Source: Acidimicrobiia bacterium (lineage in GTDB: Bacteria; Actinomycetota; Acidimicrobiia; Spongiisociales; JAHEDJ01). From it: a stretch of 64,000 nucleotides of DNA. Numbering within the stretch: position 1 is the first letter of the stretch; each line of letters begins with the position of its first letter. The stretch covers positions 50,908-114,907 of the forward strand of contig DATIPS010000008.1 in NCBI GenBank assembly GCA_035471805.1, in the 5' to 3' direction. The notes beneath the pieces are model-generated. The model ran no database searches and was not told the DNA's origin. It saw nothing but the letters and a program-made list of their open reading frames with translations. Of this stretch, positions 18,195 to 26,652 are shown piece by piece. The position numbers and the translations under genes were made by a program.

Positions 18195-18314
18195 GCGTGC
18201 GATGCCGAAAACTGTGTCGCCGGCTCTGCGGTCTTGAACATCCCATAGGGCTGAATCGTCGAACATCAACCCATCTCCGGCAGTCGTCGCCATCCCGATG
18301 GTTAGCCTGACGGC

Positions 18315-18974
18315 ATGGACTCTGTCGAGCGGAGCGTGCGGACGCACATCTACCAGCATTTCCGCGACCACGGCGGTGCGCCGTCCGCGGAGCAGACGGC
18401 CGAAACCCTCGGCCTCGCAACTCCAGAGGTGGCGGAAGGTCTCCGACGGCTGGCAGATTCGCATACCATCACCCTCCTCCCGGGTGAGCCGGCCGTCTGG
18501 ATGGCTCACCCGTTCTCAGGTGTCCGGACCGACCATGTGGTGACGATCGGCGATCGAACCTGGTTCGCCAACTGTGCTTGGGACGGACTGGCAATCCTCG
18601 CGTTGCTGGGTGATGGATCCTACGCGACCCAATCTCCGATCGATGGCGGGGACGTCGAGTGGATCGTCGAGGGCGGGAACGTGTCTCCGGGTGGAGTGGT
18701 TCACTTGCTCGTACCTGCACGAGAGTTCTGGGATGACATAGTCCACACCTGAGCGAACATACTGGCGTTCCGGTCGGAACGAGAACTCGGTGAGTGGCTG
18801 ACTCGAACGGGCCACGCGCGCGGAGCGGTGGTCGACGTTCAGACTATGTATGAGATGGCGAAGGTCTGGTACCGCGGGAGATTCGACCCGGACTGGAGGC
18901 GGTCCGGCCCGGCCGAGGCGCAGACGGTCCTGAGTCGGTTCGGACTGACCGGCCCGTTTTGGGCTTTGAGCTGA
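18315..18974 (+). CDS. alkylmercury-lyase (MerB)-like protein, putative selenoprotein read through an in-frame TGA
   Basis: The frame runs from ATG 18315 to TGA 18750-18752 (145 codons), then stays open in the same frame for 73 more codons to TGA 18972-18974. Translating the first TGA as residue 146 gives a 219-residue protein, close to MerB length (about 212). The N-terminal part has a winged-helix-like segment, then MAHPFSGV and WFANCAWDGLAILALLG. C87-x-x-D90 matches catalytic C96/D99 of MerB, and position 146 (DDIVHT-TGA-ANILAFRSE) matches C159, with 59 against 63 residue spacing. The part after the TGA (LFRSE-like, then FDPDW and LTGPFW) is the typical C-terminus of these proteins. A SECIS-like hairpin follows the TGA. 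A nonsense mutation is the alternative. Whether the substrate is mercury or another carbon-metal compound is unknown. Confidence 0.72.
18766..18781 (+). promoter_or_regulatory. candidate bacterial SECIS element
   Basis: CGTTCC (18766-18771) and GGAACG (18776-18781) form a perfect 6-bp stem capped by the tetraloop GGTC (18772-18775), starting 13 bases after the in-frame TGA at 18750. Bacterial SECIS elements lie immediately after the UGA with an apical loop whose first bases include G. E. coli fdhF has a GGUC loop at nearly the same distance (loop at base 22 against 23 here, counting U of UGA as 1). A bulged U in the upper stem, present in fdhF, is not evident. Confidence 0.62.
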
Positions 18975-19106
18975 GCGGTTGCGGAGTAACTGCCCGCCGG
19001 CACGGGGACGTTTGCGATAGGTCTCTCCGACCCGCTGCGCGGCTCTCGGCTACAGTCGCAGCGCCGGTCCGATGTGTGTCGGTGAGCAAACGAGGAGGGG
19101 ACTGTA

Positions 19107-19499
19107 ATGGGTTCTAATCGGACTCTCTGGATACTGCAGATCGTATTCGGTTTGTACTTCGTGGCTATCGGGGTGATGCACTTCATCGTGCCGGATGGCT
19201 TACCCGAGTTGATGGGTTGGATGTACGAACTGTCCGACGGCTTGCATGTCGCGAGCGGGATAGCTGAGATTCTCGGTGGACTCGGCCTCATAATCCCCGG
19301 CCTCACGAAGATCATGCCCGGCCTGACGGTTCTGGCGGCGTTCGGCCTCGTGGCGGTGATGTTTGGCGCTGCGCTCTGGCATATCAGCCGGGGCGAGGGC
19401 GGGAATGTCGCCAACAACGTCGTGCTGGCGGTGATCGCCGGCTACCTGGGATACGCCCGCTGGAAGGTGACGCCGCTGGCAGTTTCAACCAGGAGCTGA
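19107..19499 (+). CDS. DoxX-like small membrane protein
   Basis: 130 residues, four hydrophobic helices. The pattern WILQIVFGLYFVAIGVMHF, HVASGIAEILGGLGLIIPG and FGLVAVMFGAALWHI is that of DoxX/DoxX-like proteins: a conserved helix-1 GxxH and a GxxEilGglgLl turn. GAGGAGGGGAC lies 6 bases before the ATG. Family members serve in thiosulfate or redox-linked membrane complexes, but most are uncharacterised. Confidence 0.85.
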   Translation: MGSNRTLWILQIVFGLYFVAIGVMHFIVPDGLPELMGWMYELSDGLHVASGIAEILGGLGLIIPGLTKIMPGLTVLAAFGLVAVMFGAALWHISRGEGGNVANNVVLAVIAGYLGYARWKVTPLAVSTRS

Positions 19500-19536
19500 C
19501 TGCGGAAGGCCTCCGCAGGGTCAGGCCACGACCGGC

Positions 19537-19959
19537 TCAGTCCCGGCTCGACGTTCCTGCAAGGCCGCAGTCTGCCAGTGCTGCGGATTCTTCGACTCCG
19601 CCGTAGATAACTCGCTCGAACGCTGCAACGGCCGCTATCTCCGAGTCGAGCAGTTTTCCCATTTGGGCAGGCATGCCCCCGTTGACCGGCTTCCCGGTGG
19701 CGCCGTAGGTATCCCCGACCTCGGACTTCCATCCTTCTGAACCGAGACGGATCCAGGCAATCTGGTCCCGGCAGGAAGGCCATGTGACGGCCACACCGTC
19801 CAGGGCCGGTCCAACTCCGCCGTCGCCGGTAGAACCGTGGCACACCGAGCACAGGTCGGCGTAGATCCTCTTTCCCTCGGCCAGAGGAGATCCGTCGCTC
19901 GATTCTCCGCAGCCCGATATTGCGACGGCTGCGACGACAATCCACATCAGCACGCGCAT
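19537..19959 (-). CDS. class I cytochrome c lipoprotein
   Basis: 140 residues. Signal peptide with lipobox VAISGC, heme-binding motif CSVCHG (about residue 37), and likely distal ligand Met in GGMPAQMGKLLDSEI, a single-heme c-type domain. Extra Cys residues (PSCRDQ, ALADCG) could form a disulfide. It is divergent from the polytopic oxidase-like gene (132 bases between starts), which suggests the cytochrome donates or accepts electrons for that protein. Confidence 0.88.
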   Translation of the reverse strand: MRVLMWIVVAAVAISGCGESSDGSPLAEGKRIYADLCSVCHGSTGDGGVGPALDGVAVTWPSCRDQIAWIRLGSEGWKSEVGDTYGATGKPVNGGMPAQMGKLLDSEIAAVAAFERVIYGGVEESAALADCGLAGTSSRD

Positions 19960-20091
19960 ACGGTCGGTGCTCCTTTGGCGAATACGGACACGATATCAGC
20001 AGGACCGGGCGCCGGGCCAAAAAAGGCTGCGGTTTTCAGGCCGCGTCGGCGACCGTAGCCCTAAAGTCAAAGCAACAACGGGGGAGGACCT

Positions 20092-21381
20092 ATGACCGAT
20101 TCGTCGCGTTCACAGTTATGGGCCGATACCAGGCCCGCTTTCATCTCGGCGTTGCTCTTGTTCGTCTTCACGATCGTGATAGGGATCTTGAACGGTCTCG
20201 ATATCTACGATCCGGACCACGACACGCTGCTGACCCACGTTCACGCCGGCACACTGGGCTGGATCAGCCTCGCCGCGGCCGCTACCGGTCTGCTTATGTT
20301 CACTCAGGGCCGCAACCTGACGGAATCCGAGCAGGCACGCGGCAAACTGCTCGCACGGCTCATGACCGCAGGAATCATCCTGTACGTGGTCGCTTTTCTG
20401 ATCGGTGACCGCATGCCGGGCGACCGTATCCAACGACCGATAGCGGGCACCCTGCTCTTCCTTGTGGTCATCTGGTATGTCGTCTGGCTCTTCTCCGCAA
20501 ACCGGTCCTACAACCGGAGCAGTGTCGCCCGTCTCGGAATGATGCTTGCCTGGATCTCGATGCTCGTAGGTGCTGTGCTCGGTGTGCTACTGGGCATCTT
20601 CACTTCTCAGAACGAGATTCCCGGACTCTCCGATGATACGGCGGCACGGCTCGCCGAGGCTCATCCCCCGGCAATGGTGATCGGGTTCCTGTTTCTTGCG
20701 GCTTTCTCGGTCATCGAGTGGCTGCTGCATGAAGAGAAGAGTTGGGCCGAATCCAAGGCGGGAGCCACGATGATGTGGTTCGCCTTCATCGGCGGTGTCA
20801 CCGTCAATATCGCTTTCATCTTCGACGTCGAGGATCTCCTCGGCCCCGCGAACCTGCTCGCAATCGCCGGCGTTGGCATCCTCATCTGGCGCGCCCGGAG
20901 CCTCCTGATGCCGTCGGGATGGAAGGGAGCCGGTACGGGTGCGTACCCCCGTACGGGCATTCTCTTCCTCATCGCTTATCTCGTGCTGCTGACCGTCATC
21001 GTTCAGAGGTTCGTCTCGGGAGCGATGGATGTCAGCGCGCTCGAGGACTGGGAGTTCGGCCTCATCTTGACTTTCGATCACGTGATGTTCATCGGCGTTA
21101 TGACGTTCCTTCTCTTCGGTGTCATCTCGAACCAGGTTGGCGGCGGCTCTGAACTGAACACCGTCGATTGGGTTCTCCTCGGCGGAGTGTCGGTGGGCAT
21201 TGCCGGATTTGCCGTCGGGCTCTTGACGGTCACCGCCGAGATCAAGCAGGTGTTCACACCCATGATGGGAATCGCCCTCTTGATCGGGATCGGCTACTAC
21301 GTGATGCAGCTGGCCGGATCGCGTGGACAGTCAGCCGGAGCCGTGGATACTGCGGCGGAGGAGACAGCACCGAACGCCTGA
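20092..21381 (+). CDS. polytopic membrane protein resembling heme-copper oxidase subunit I
   Basis: 429 residues, about 12 hydrophobic helices. His residues sit at helix starts in patterns recalling heme ligands: THVHAGTLGWISLAAAATG, EAHPPAMVIGFLFLAAFSV, and TFDHVMFIGVMTFLLFG. The first is close to the helix-II H-x-H-x5-GW pattern of COX1/NorB-like proteins. The six canonical His ligands and the CuB set are not obviously complete, so it may be a diverged or non-catalytic member, or another heme membrane protein. GGGGAGG precedes the ATG. It is divergent from the cytochrome c gene. Confidence 0.6.
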   Translation: MTDSSRSQLWADTRPAFISALLLFVFTIVIGILNGLDIYDPDHDTLLTHVHAGTLGWISLAAAATGLLMFTQGRNLTESEQARGKLLARLMTAGIILYVVAFLIGDRMPGDRIQRPIAGTLLFLVVIWYVVWLFSANRSYNRSSVARLGMMLAWISMLVGAVLGVLLGIFTSQNEIPGLSDDTAARLAEAHPPAMVIGFLFLAAFSVIEWLLHEEKSWAESKAGATMMWFAFIGGVTVNIAFIFDVEDLLGPANLLAIAGVGILIWRARSLLMPSGWKGAGTGAYPRTGILFLIAYLVLLTVIVQRFVSGAMDVSALEDWEFGLILTFDHVMFIGVMTFLLFGVISNQVGGGSELNTVDWVLLGGVSVGIAGFAVGLLTVTAEIKQVFTPMMGIALLIGIGYYVMQLAGSRGQSAGAVDTAAEETAPNA

Positions 21382-21443
21382 GGCGGCCGCCACTTCGTGG
21401 TCCGGCGAGAAGGGGGCGTGAGCGACTGCTGGTTCGTTGTTCG

Positions 21444-21472
21444 AGGACCGCGCCGTTCTGCGGCGCGGTCCT
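21444..21472 (+). terminator. intrinsic terminator between convergent genes
   Basis: AGGACCGCGCCG (21444-21455) pairs perfectly with CGGCGCGGTCCT (21461-21472) around a 5-base loop TTCTG, 62 bases after the stop of the oxidase-like gene and before the convergent DUF1330 gene; it may serve both. Confidence 0.75.
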
Positions 21473-21546
21473 TCGACCGCCTGTCGGCAACGCCGCAGAT
21501 GAGGTGCGTCACCTAACGAGCAGATTCTGAGTTCTGGACAGAGGCC

Positions 21547-21846
21547 TCAAGATACGCCTTCCAGCGCGACCATCTTGGAGTTGGGAGCCAGCCTCTGCCT
21601 GGTCGGTGCCCACTCCTGGTATTCGTCACTGTGATACCAGGCAAGAAGGTGGTCCATTGATGGGAACTCGATGATGACCATCCGCTCGGGTTCCCAATCG
21701 CCCTCGAGCACTCTCATCTCGCCTCCGCGGGCCTTGTAGACCCCTCCATGTGATGCCGCCGTCCGGACGGCCGCTTCCAGGTATCCACTCGACCGGTAGG
21801 CCTCCACGTCATGAGGCAAGACATCTGCCATCAAGTATGCCGCCAT
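21547..21846 (-). CDS. DUF1330-family protein
   Basis: 99 residues, a ferredoxin-like alpha/beta fold. The motifs GGVYKARGGEMRVLEGDW and ERMVIIEFPSMDHLLAWYHS, then DEYQ, define DUF1330. The start at 21846 has GGGGAG 7 bases upstream, and longer in-frame starts are not supported. The family has no established function; isolated gene. Confidence 0.9.
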   Translation of the reverse strand: MAAYLMADVLPHDVEAYRSSGYLEAAVRTAASHGGVYKARGGEMRVLEGDWEPERMVIIEFPSMDHLLAWYHSDEYQEWAPTRQRLAPNSKMVALEGVS

Positions 21847-22186
21847 GCTCAATCTCCCCGTCATCGATTCCGATTGGCCGACCATATATATGGGCCCCGG
21901 CGGAGGTCAACCGCCGGGTCGACCGTGGGCAACGGGTGCCAACATAGGGAGCATTCCGAGCAAAATGGGGAACCACCCCCGATGCGCAGACTCCAGGTCG
22001 GCCGTACCTTGGCGGTCGGGGATGTTCGGATCATGTTGCTCCACCGGGGTAAACCCTTATTGATCCCCCTATCTCTCAGTGAACGATGAGGGGCATACCC
22101 AATAGTGCAGACGGCCCTCTTCCCGCACACTCGGTGATGAGACACAGTGCCGGATCTGCCGGCGACACATTGAAGGGGAAACACTC
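21847..22186. other. 340-bp divergent intergenic region with two palindromes
   Basis: This region holds the 12-bp palindrome CCATATATATGG (21882-21893) and a perfect hairpin CCCGGCGG/CCGCCGGG (21896-21918, 7-base loop), both just upstream of the DUF1330 gene. The rest, toward the MMPL gene, has no supported gene. GAAGGGGAAAC precedes the MMPL start. Confidence 0.5.
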
Positions 22187-24391
22187 ATGAAGAAAACTGG
22201 ATTCACCGGATCGCTGGCGCGGGTCGCCGCGGTCCATCCATGGCGGACGATCACAGCATGGATAGTCGTACTCGCCGTCTCGTTCGTCGCGGCCGGGAGC
22301 CTCGGCGATGTGCTGGTGGACGGTGGCGAACTGTCGGTGGAAACCGAGTCCGAAACCGCCGGGCAGATCTGGGGTGAGCACTTCGAAGCAAGTGGAGCAC
22401 CGCAGGAGTACGTGCTGGTCGAGAGCGACGGGCTCACGACCGACGATCCCGCATTCCTTGCAAGGGTCACTGCGCTCGTGGGAGAACTGACGGCTCTCGA
22501 AACCGTCGAGGGCACGGCTTCTTATCTGGACGGTGCCCCCGGCATGACGTCGAGCGACGGCACGGTGGCCCTCATTGTGGTCACCCTCACCGGCGACGGT
22601 GACTCGTCGGCACTCGCCGCGCCGGTTGTCGAAAAGGTCAATGAGGCCGACGCCGCAGCCGGCTTCCGGGTGACGACGATAGGCAACGGATCGGTGAACA
22701 CCGAGTTCAACACCCTGGCTGAAGAAACATTGCAGCGTGGTGAGATGCTGGGGATCCCTGCCGCCCTCGTCATCCTCGTCGTTGTCTTCGGAGCGGCAGT
22801 GGCGGCCGGGATCCCTCTCCTGCTGGCCATCGTCTCCATTCTGGTGGCCGTCGGTCTGACCGCGGTCGTTGGGCAGGTCATGGACCTCTCGACTTTTGTG
22901 ATGAACATGATCACGATGATCGGCCTGGCCGTCGGGATCGACTACTCGCTGTTCGTGGTCCAGCGATTCCGCGAGGAACGTGCCAAGGGTTCGCCGGTAG
23001 TCGAGGCAATAGAGCGAGCCGGCGACTCGGCCACCCGCGCCGTCTTCTTCTCAGGGATAACCGTTGTGATCGCTCTCATGGGCCTCCTCTACATGCCGGA
23101 TACGGTCATGCGCAGCCTGGGCACCGGCGCCATCGTTGTCGTCATCGCTGCTCTGGCAGCAGCACTGACCTTGTTGCCCGCCATCCTTGGGCTGTTGGGT
23201 GATCGAGTGAACCGGGGTCGCGTCCCGTTCCTCGGGCGCACCTCATACCACGAGGGTGGGGGCCGGTTCTGGCATCGGGTCACCGAAGTCGTGACTGCCC
23301 GGCCGCTCGTCAGCATGTTCCTCGCCGGAGGGCTGCTCGTCGCGGCAGCTGTGCCGTATCTGACGCTCAACACAGGCCAGAACTTCATCGAGTCCCTGCC
23401 GGACGATTCGGATTCCCGGCATGCGTGGACGCTGCTCAACGAGGAGTTCGACACCGGCTCGTTCTATACGTCCATAATCGTCGATGGCTCCATCGATGAT
23501 CCGGCAATAGCCGGCGCAGTCGGTGGGCTTGTGGCAGCGCTCGAAGCCGAAGACGGCTACGGCGAGGTACACGTGACGCCCAGCGCCGACGGCGAAATCG
23601 TATCCGTTGACGCAGTCACCAAGCTCGACCCCTCAACCGTTGAAGCACGCGATTCGATAGTCCGCCTGCGCACCGAGATGATCCCCGGTGCTTTCGACGG
23701 ACTCGATACGGGGGTGTACGTGACCGGCGGGGCAGCCGGCACGGTCGACTATGTGGACGTGATCAACGGTCGCACTCCGGTCATCTTCGTGTTCGTACTC
23801 GGACTCAGTTTCGTGCTGCTGATGATGGTGTTCCGGTCGATAGTGGTTCCGCTGAAGGCGATCGTGATGAACCTGCTGTCGGTCGGGGCGTCCTACGGCC
23901 TGCTGGTCGCCGTGTTCCAGCACGGCTTCGGGGCCGACCTGTTCGGGTTCCAGCAGACCGATGTGATCGAAGCCTGGATACCGCTGTTCCTGTTTGCGGT
24001 CCTGTTCGGGCTGTCGATGGACTATCACATCTTTCTGCTCAGCCGTATCAAGGAGCACTACGACCTGACCGGGGACAACGACGGATCGGTGGCCTTCGGA
24101 TTGGGATCCACCGGGGCGATCATCACGGGAGCAGCACTGATAATGGTGGCAGTTTTCGGCGGCTTTGCCGCAGGCGACCTGGTCATGTTCCAACAGATGG
24201 GCTTCGGTCTCGCCGTGTCCGTGATCCTGGACGCAACGGTCGTCCGTTCGGTCCTGGTGCCCGCCACCATGAAGCTCCTCGGCGCGCGCAACTGGTACCT
24301 GCCGGCCTGGCTCGGGTGGCTCCCTCAGATTCATATCGAGGGGCGCGGCGAGCCGGTGGTGCGGCCCATACCTGTGCCGGAAGCCGCCTAG
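22187..24391 (+). CDS. MMPL/RND-family exporter
   Basis: 734 residues with 12 TM helices in two repeats, each preceded by a soluble loop domain: TM1 at about residues 20-38, loop to about 185, TM2-6, second TM7, loop, TM8-12. MMPL hallmarks include the proton-relay region IGLAVGIDYSLFVVQRFREE in the first half and LFGLSMDYHIFLLSRIKEH in the second, with paired Asp and Tyr. Relatives (MmpL, YdfJ, HpnN) export lipids, siderophores or drugs. No accessory MmpS or biosynthetic gene is adjacent, so the substrate is open. Confidence 0.93.
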   Translation: MKKTGFTGSLARVAAVHPWRTITAWIVVLAVSFVAAGSLGDVLVDGGELSVETESETAGQIWGEHFEASGAPQEYVLVESDGLTTDDPAFLARVTALVGELTALETVEGTASYLDGAPGMTSSDGTVALIVVTLTGDGDSSALAAPVVEKVNEADAAAGFRVTTIGNGSVNTEFNTLAEETLQRGEMLGIPAALVILVVVFGAAVAAGIPLLLAIVSILVAVGLTAVVGQVMDLSTFVMNMITMIGLAVGIDYSLFVVQRFREERAKGSPVVEAIERAGDSATRAVFFSGITVVIALMGLLYMPDTVMRSLGTGAIVVVIAALAAALTLLPAILGLLGDRVNRGRVPFLGRTSYHEGGGRFWHRVTEVVTARPLVSMFLAGGLLVAAAVPYLTLNTGQNFIESLPDDSDSRHAWTLLNEEFDTGSFYTSIIVDGSIDDPAIAGAVGGLVAALEAEDGYGEVHVTPSADGEIVSVDAVTKLDPSTVEARDSIVRLRTEMIPGAFDGLDTGVYVTGGAAGTVDYVDVINGRTPVIFVFVLGLSFVLLMMVFRSIVVPLKAIVMNLLSVGASYGLLVAVFQHGFGADLFGFQQTDVIEAWIPLFLFAVLFGLSMDYHIFLLSRIKEHYDLTGDNDGSVAFGLGSTGAIITGAALIMVAVFGGFAAGDLVMFQQMGFGLAVSVILDATVVRSVLVPATMKLLGARNWYLPAWLGWLPQIHIEGRGEPVVRPIPVPEAA

Positions 24392-24414
24392 CCCTCAGTC
24401 CGGATCGGGCTTGT

Positions 24415-24448
24415 CGCCGCCACCTCGGGAATTCTCGGGGTGGCGGCG
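24415..24448 (+). terminator. intrinsic terminator after the MMPL gene
   Basis: CGCCGCCACC (24415-24424) pairs with GGTGGCGGCG (24439-24448), a 10-bp perfect stem, 23 bases after the stop and between convergent genes. Confidence 0.75.
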
Positions 24449-24555
24449 AAGCCGGTTTATCCAGCTACAGGAGCCGTTGTTCGTGGCGGGCCGCCTTCCT
24501 CACTTCCGGCACCTGTTCCGGCGGGCCTGCCTGGTCGTGACCAGCCCTTTGGCCC

Positions 24556-25812
24556 TCAGTCGTTGTGCCCGGGGCCCCCTGCATACAGACGGGCGGCTGC
24601 CGACCAAGTCTGCATGCGGGTAGTCGAAGGCTCACCCGTGTCGCCGTCCACCCACTCGGGATATGCCCATTCGCCGTTGACGGTGTTGGTCCGGTCGATG
24701 GCGGCCACGACTCTGCCGGCTGCTTCGTTTCGTCCGGTGTGGCGCAGCGCCCAGGAGTGGAAGCCGCCTATGAATGGCCAGGCGCCGGCGTTGTGGTAGT
24801 GGTGCGGCCCGTTGCGCCACCTGGGGTCCTGGAGCGCCTCCGCGTTTGGCTCCACCAGGCTGTTCCGAGCGTTGGGATCGACGGGTGCGCCGAGGGTCCT
24901 CGTCGCGAACGGTTCGCTCACCGACAACTCATCGAGGGCGTTGAGGATGAAGTGCTGCTGCGGTCCGGTGGCAACATCGGCGATGACTGCGATGCAGTTG
25001 CCGAGTACGTCGAGGTTCTCGCGCAGCCGTGCGGCTTCGAGCGTCGCGCCGAACCACCGGCGGTCGGGGTTGTGCGCCTGGCGTAGCACCCCGGCGAGGA
25101 TCGGATGCGGCCAGCCGCGGCGAACCCCGGCGGGTGCCTCGAACAGCAATGTGGCGATATCGAGGTCCTCTGCCGGCCACAGAAGGGCGCGTACTGCGGC
25201 CGCCGTCGCGTCAGCATCGAGTCCGGAACCGAGGTCGAGGCCGTGATCGTCGGCGATCGGTTCGAACAGGCGCAGGGCCCATACCCAGAGGGAGTTGACC
25301 AGAAGCGTCATTCCGCTTCGATGCAATGTCGAGTCCATCCAGTCACCCGCCGGCGGAACCCACAGGAGACCCAGGCCGTTCAGATCGCGATCGCGCAGCC
25401 AGCGAATGGCTGCGGCTGCTGTAGCGCGCAGGGTCCGCGCCTCATCGGGTGTGCAGCTCTCGAGGACGTAGGCCGTCGCAATGGCGAACCATGCGCTGGC
25501 ATCGACTGCGCCGTTCTCGTGCCAGTCCCGGTACAGGCCGGCATCTCGATTCCAAACGGTGTTGGGGATCTGGCCGTTGGGACGTGCGCAAGAACCGAGC
25601 GTCAGCAGCGAACGGATTCCGGCGTGGATGAGTTCAGGGTCGTTCGCCGCGACAGCGCCGACGGTGGCAATAGCAGCGTCGCGAGCCCATATGGACTGGT
25701 AGTGATCATCCGCGCCGGAGGCAACAAAACCGTGCGGACGAACGGCCCGGCGGAGTGCGTCGAGGGCGGCAACCCGTGCGTCAACCTCGGTGGGCAGCAT
25801 CGGCGTGAGCAT
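24556..25812 (-). CDS. six-hairpin glycosidase-fold enzyme, amylo-alpha-1,6-glucosidase-like
   Basis: 418 residues, soluble, no signal peptide. GADDHYQSIWARDAAIATVG near the N-terminus, PNGQIPNTVWNRDAGLYRDW and HYHNAGAWPFIGGFHSWALR are typical of (alpha/alpha)6-barrel glycosidases related to glycogen debranching enzyme and GH100-type invertases. Acidic residues in WARDAA and NGEWAYPEWVDG could be catalytic. The start at 25812 follows GAGGA at 5-base spacing. The exact substrate (maltooligosaccharide, sucrose-like or glucosylglycerate) cannot be set from sequence alone. Confidence 0.75.
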   Translation of the reverse strand: MLTPMLPTEVDARVAALDALRRAVRPHGFVASGADDHYQSIWARDAAIATVGAVAANDPELIHAGIRSLLTLGSCARPNGQIPNTVWNRDAGLYRDWHENGAVDASAWFAIATAYVLESCTPDEARTLRATAAAAIRWLRDRDLNGLGLLWVPPAGDWMDSTLHRSGMTLLVNSLWVWALRLFEPIADDHGLDLGSGLDADATAAAVRALLWPAEDLDIATLLFEAPAGVRRGWPHPILAGVLRQAHNPDRRWFGATLEAARLRENLDVLGNCIAVIADVATGPQQHFILNALDELSVSEPFATRTLGAPVDPNARNSLVEPNAEALQDPRWRNGPHHYHNAGAWPFIGGFHSWALRHTGRNEAAGRVVAAIDRTNTVNGEWAYPEWVDGDTGEPSTTRMQTWSAAARLYAGGPGHND

Positions 25813-25951
25813 GTGCTTCCTCGATTCTCGTCTGCATTCATCGGATATCCGCAGTCTGCCACGGGGTGGTCGCGCCTGGACTTGGCCCTGCCGCGACGTT
25901 GAGGTGGACACACGGTAGGGTCTGGGGTTGTTGCCGACGGGACGGGAGACG

Positions 25952-26548
25952 ATGACTACGGCCGGAACTCTTCTTGTGACCGGGTTCACTGTGTTTCTGG
26001 CCGGCGCGGCCGGGTGGAGACTCGAGTACGAGGCCCCCATCGCCGAGCGGCTGCCACACTTGCACCAGGACCGGCGCCGGCTCCGGTGGATCCACCGGAC
26101 CATGATCGTCGCTCTGGTCCTCACGCCCGGCGGATTGGGTGCAGCGGCTGGTGTTGCCGACCATCCCGCGGCCTGGGCGGCAGCCATCGCCTATTCGGTT
26201 GGTGCGGTGTTGTGGATGGTGAACCTCATGTTCCGCCTCACGGTCCAGGAGTGGGTTGCCGAACAGGTAGCCGGCGGTTCGGAGATCCCGAAGTTGTTTG
26301 TACCATTGCTCAACTGGGTGGGTTTGGGTTACACAGTGCACATGTTTGTGGCCTATTTGTCGGCCGTTCCGCTGGCCTGGGCCCTCACCGAGCGGGCCTT
26401 GATCCCCGACTGGCTCGGCTGGTCGGGTGCCGCGTGGGGTGTGCTCTTCTCTGCCGGGTTGGCCTATGAGCGTTTCCGCTTCTTCTTCTCGCCTCCGATC
26501 TGGGCGCACATGTTCACTCTCTGCGTCGGGATAGCCCTGCTGGTCTGA
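25952..26548 (+). CDS. polytopic membrane protein, unknown function
   Basis: 198 residues with about six hydrophobic helices; polar loops include EAPIAERLPHLHQDRRRLRW. His and Arg residues cluster between the first two helices. No family recognised. GGACGGGAGACG precedes the ATG at 25952; an in-frame start 24 bases upstream lacks a site. The gene is divergent from the glycosidase. Confidence 0.65.
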   Translation: MTTAGTLLVTGFTVFLAGAAGWRLEYEAPIAERLPHLHQDRRRLRWIHRTMIVALVLTPGGLGAAAGVADHPAAWAAAIAYSVGAVLWMVNLMFRLTVQEWVAEQVAGGSEIPKLFVPLLNWVGLGYTVHMFVAYLSAVPLAWALTERALIPDWLGWSGAAWGVLFSAGLAYERFRFFFSPPIWAHMFTLCVGIALLV

Positions 26549-26652
26549 GAGGCGATGACGGGTTCAGCACAAACGTCACCGGCCGACTGAGTAATGCCGG
26601 TTCACCCGGAGGAAGCCGAGGGTAGTGTCTCGTCGCCGTCCCGCAGTCCCGG

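Noticed and set aside
18750..18752. reading the TGA as a normal stop of a 145-residue protein, or as a pseudogene
   Set aside because: The downstream 73 codons remain open and family-like, the TGA is at the catalytic Cys position, and a SECIS-like hairpin follows. A nonsense mutation would be expected at a random place and not be followed by such a hairpin. Not fully excluded.
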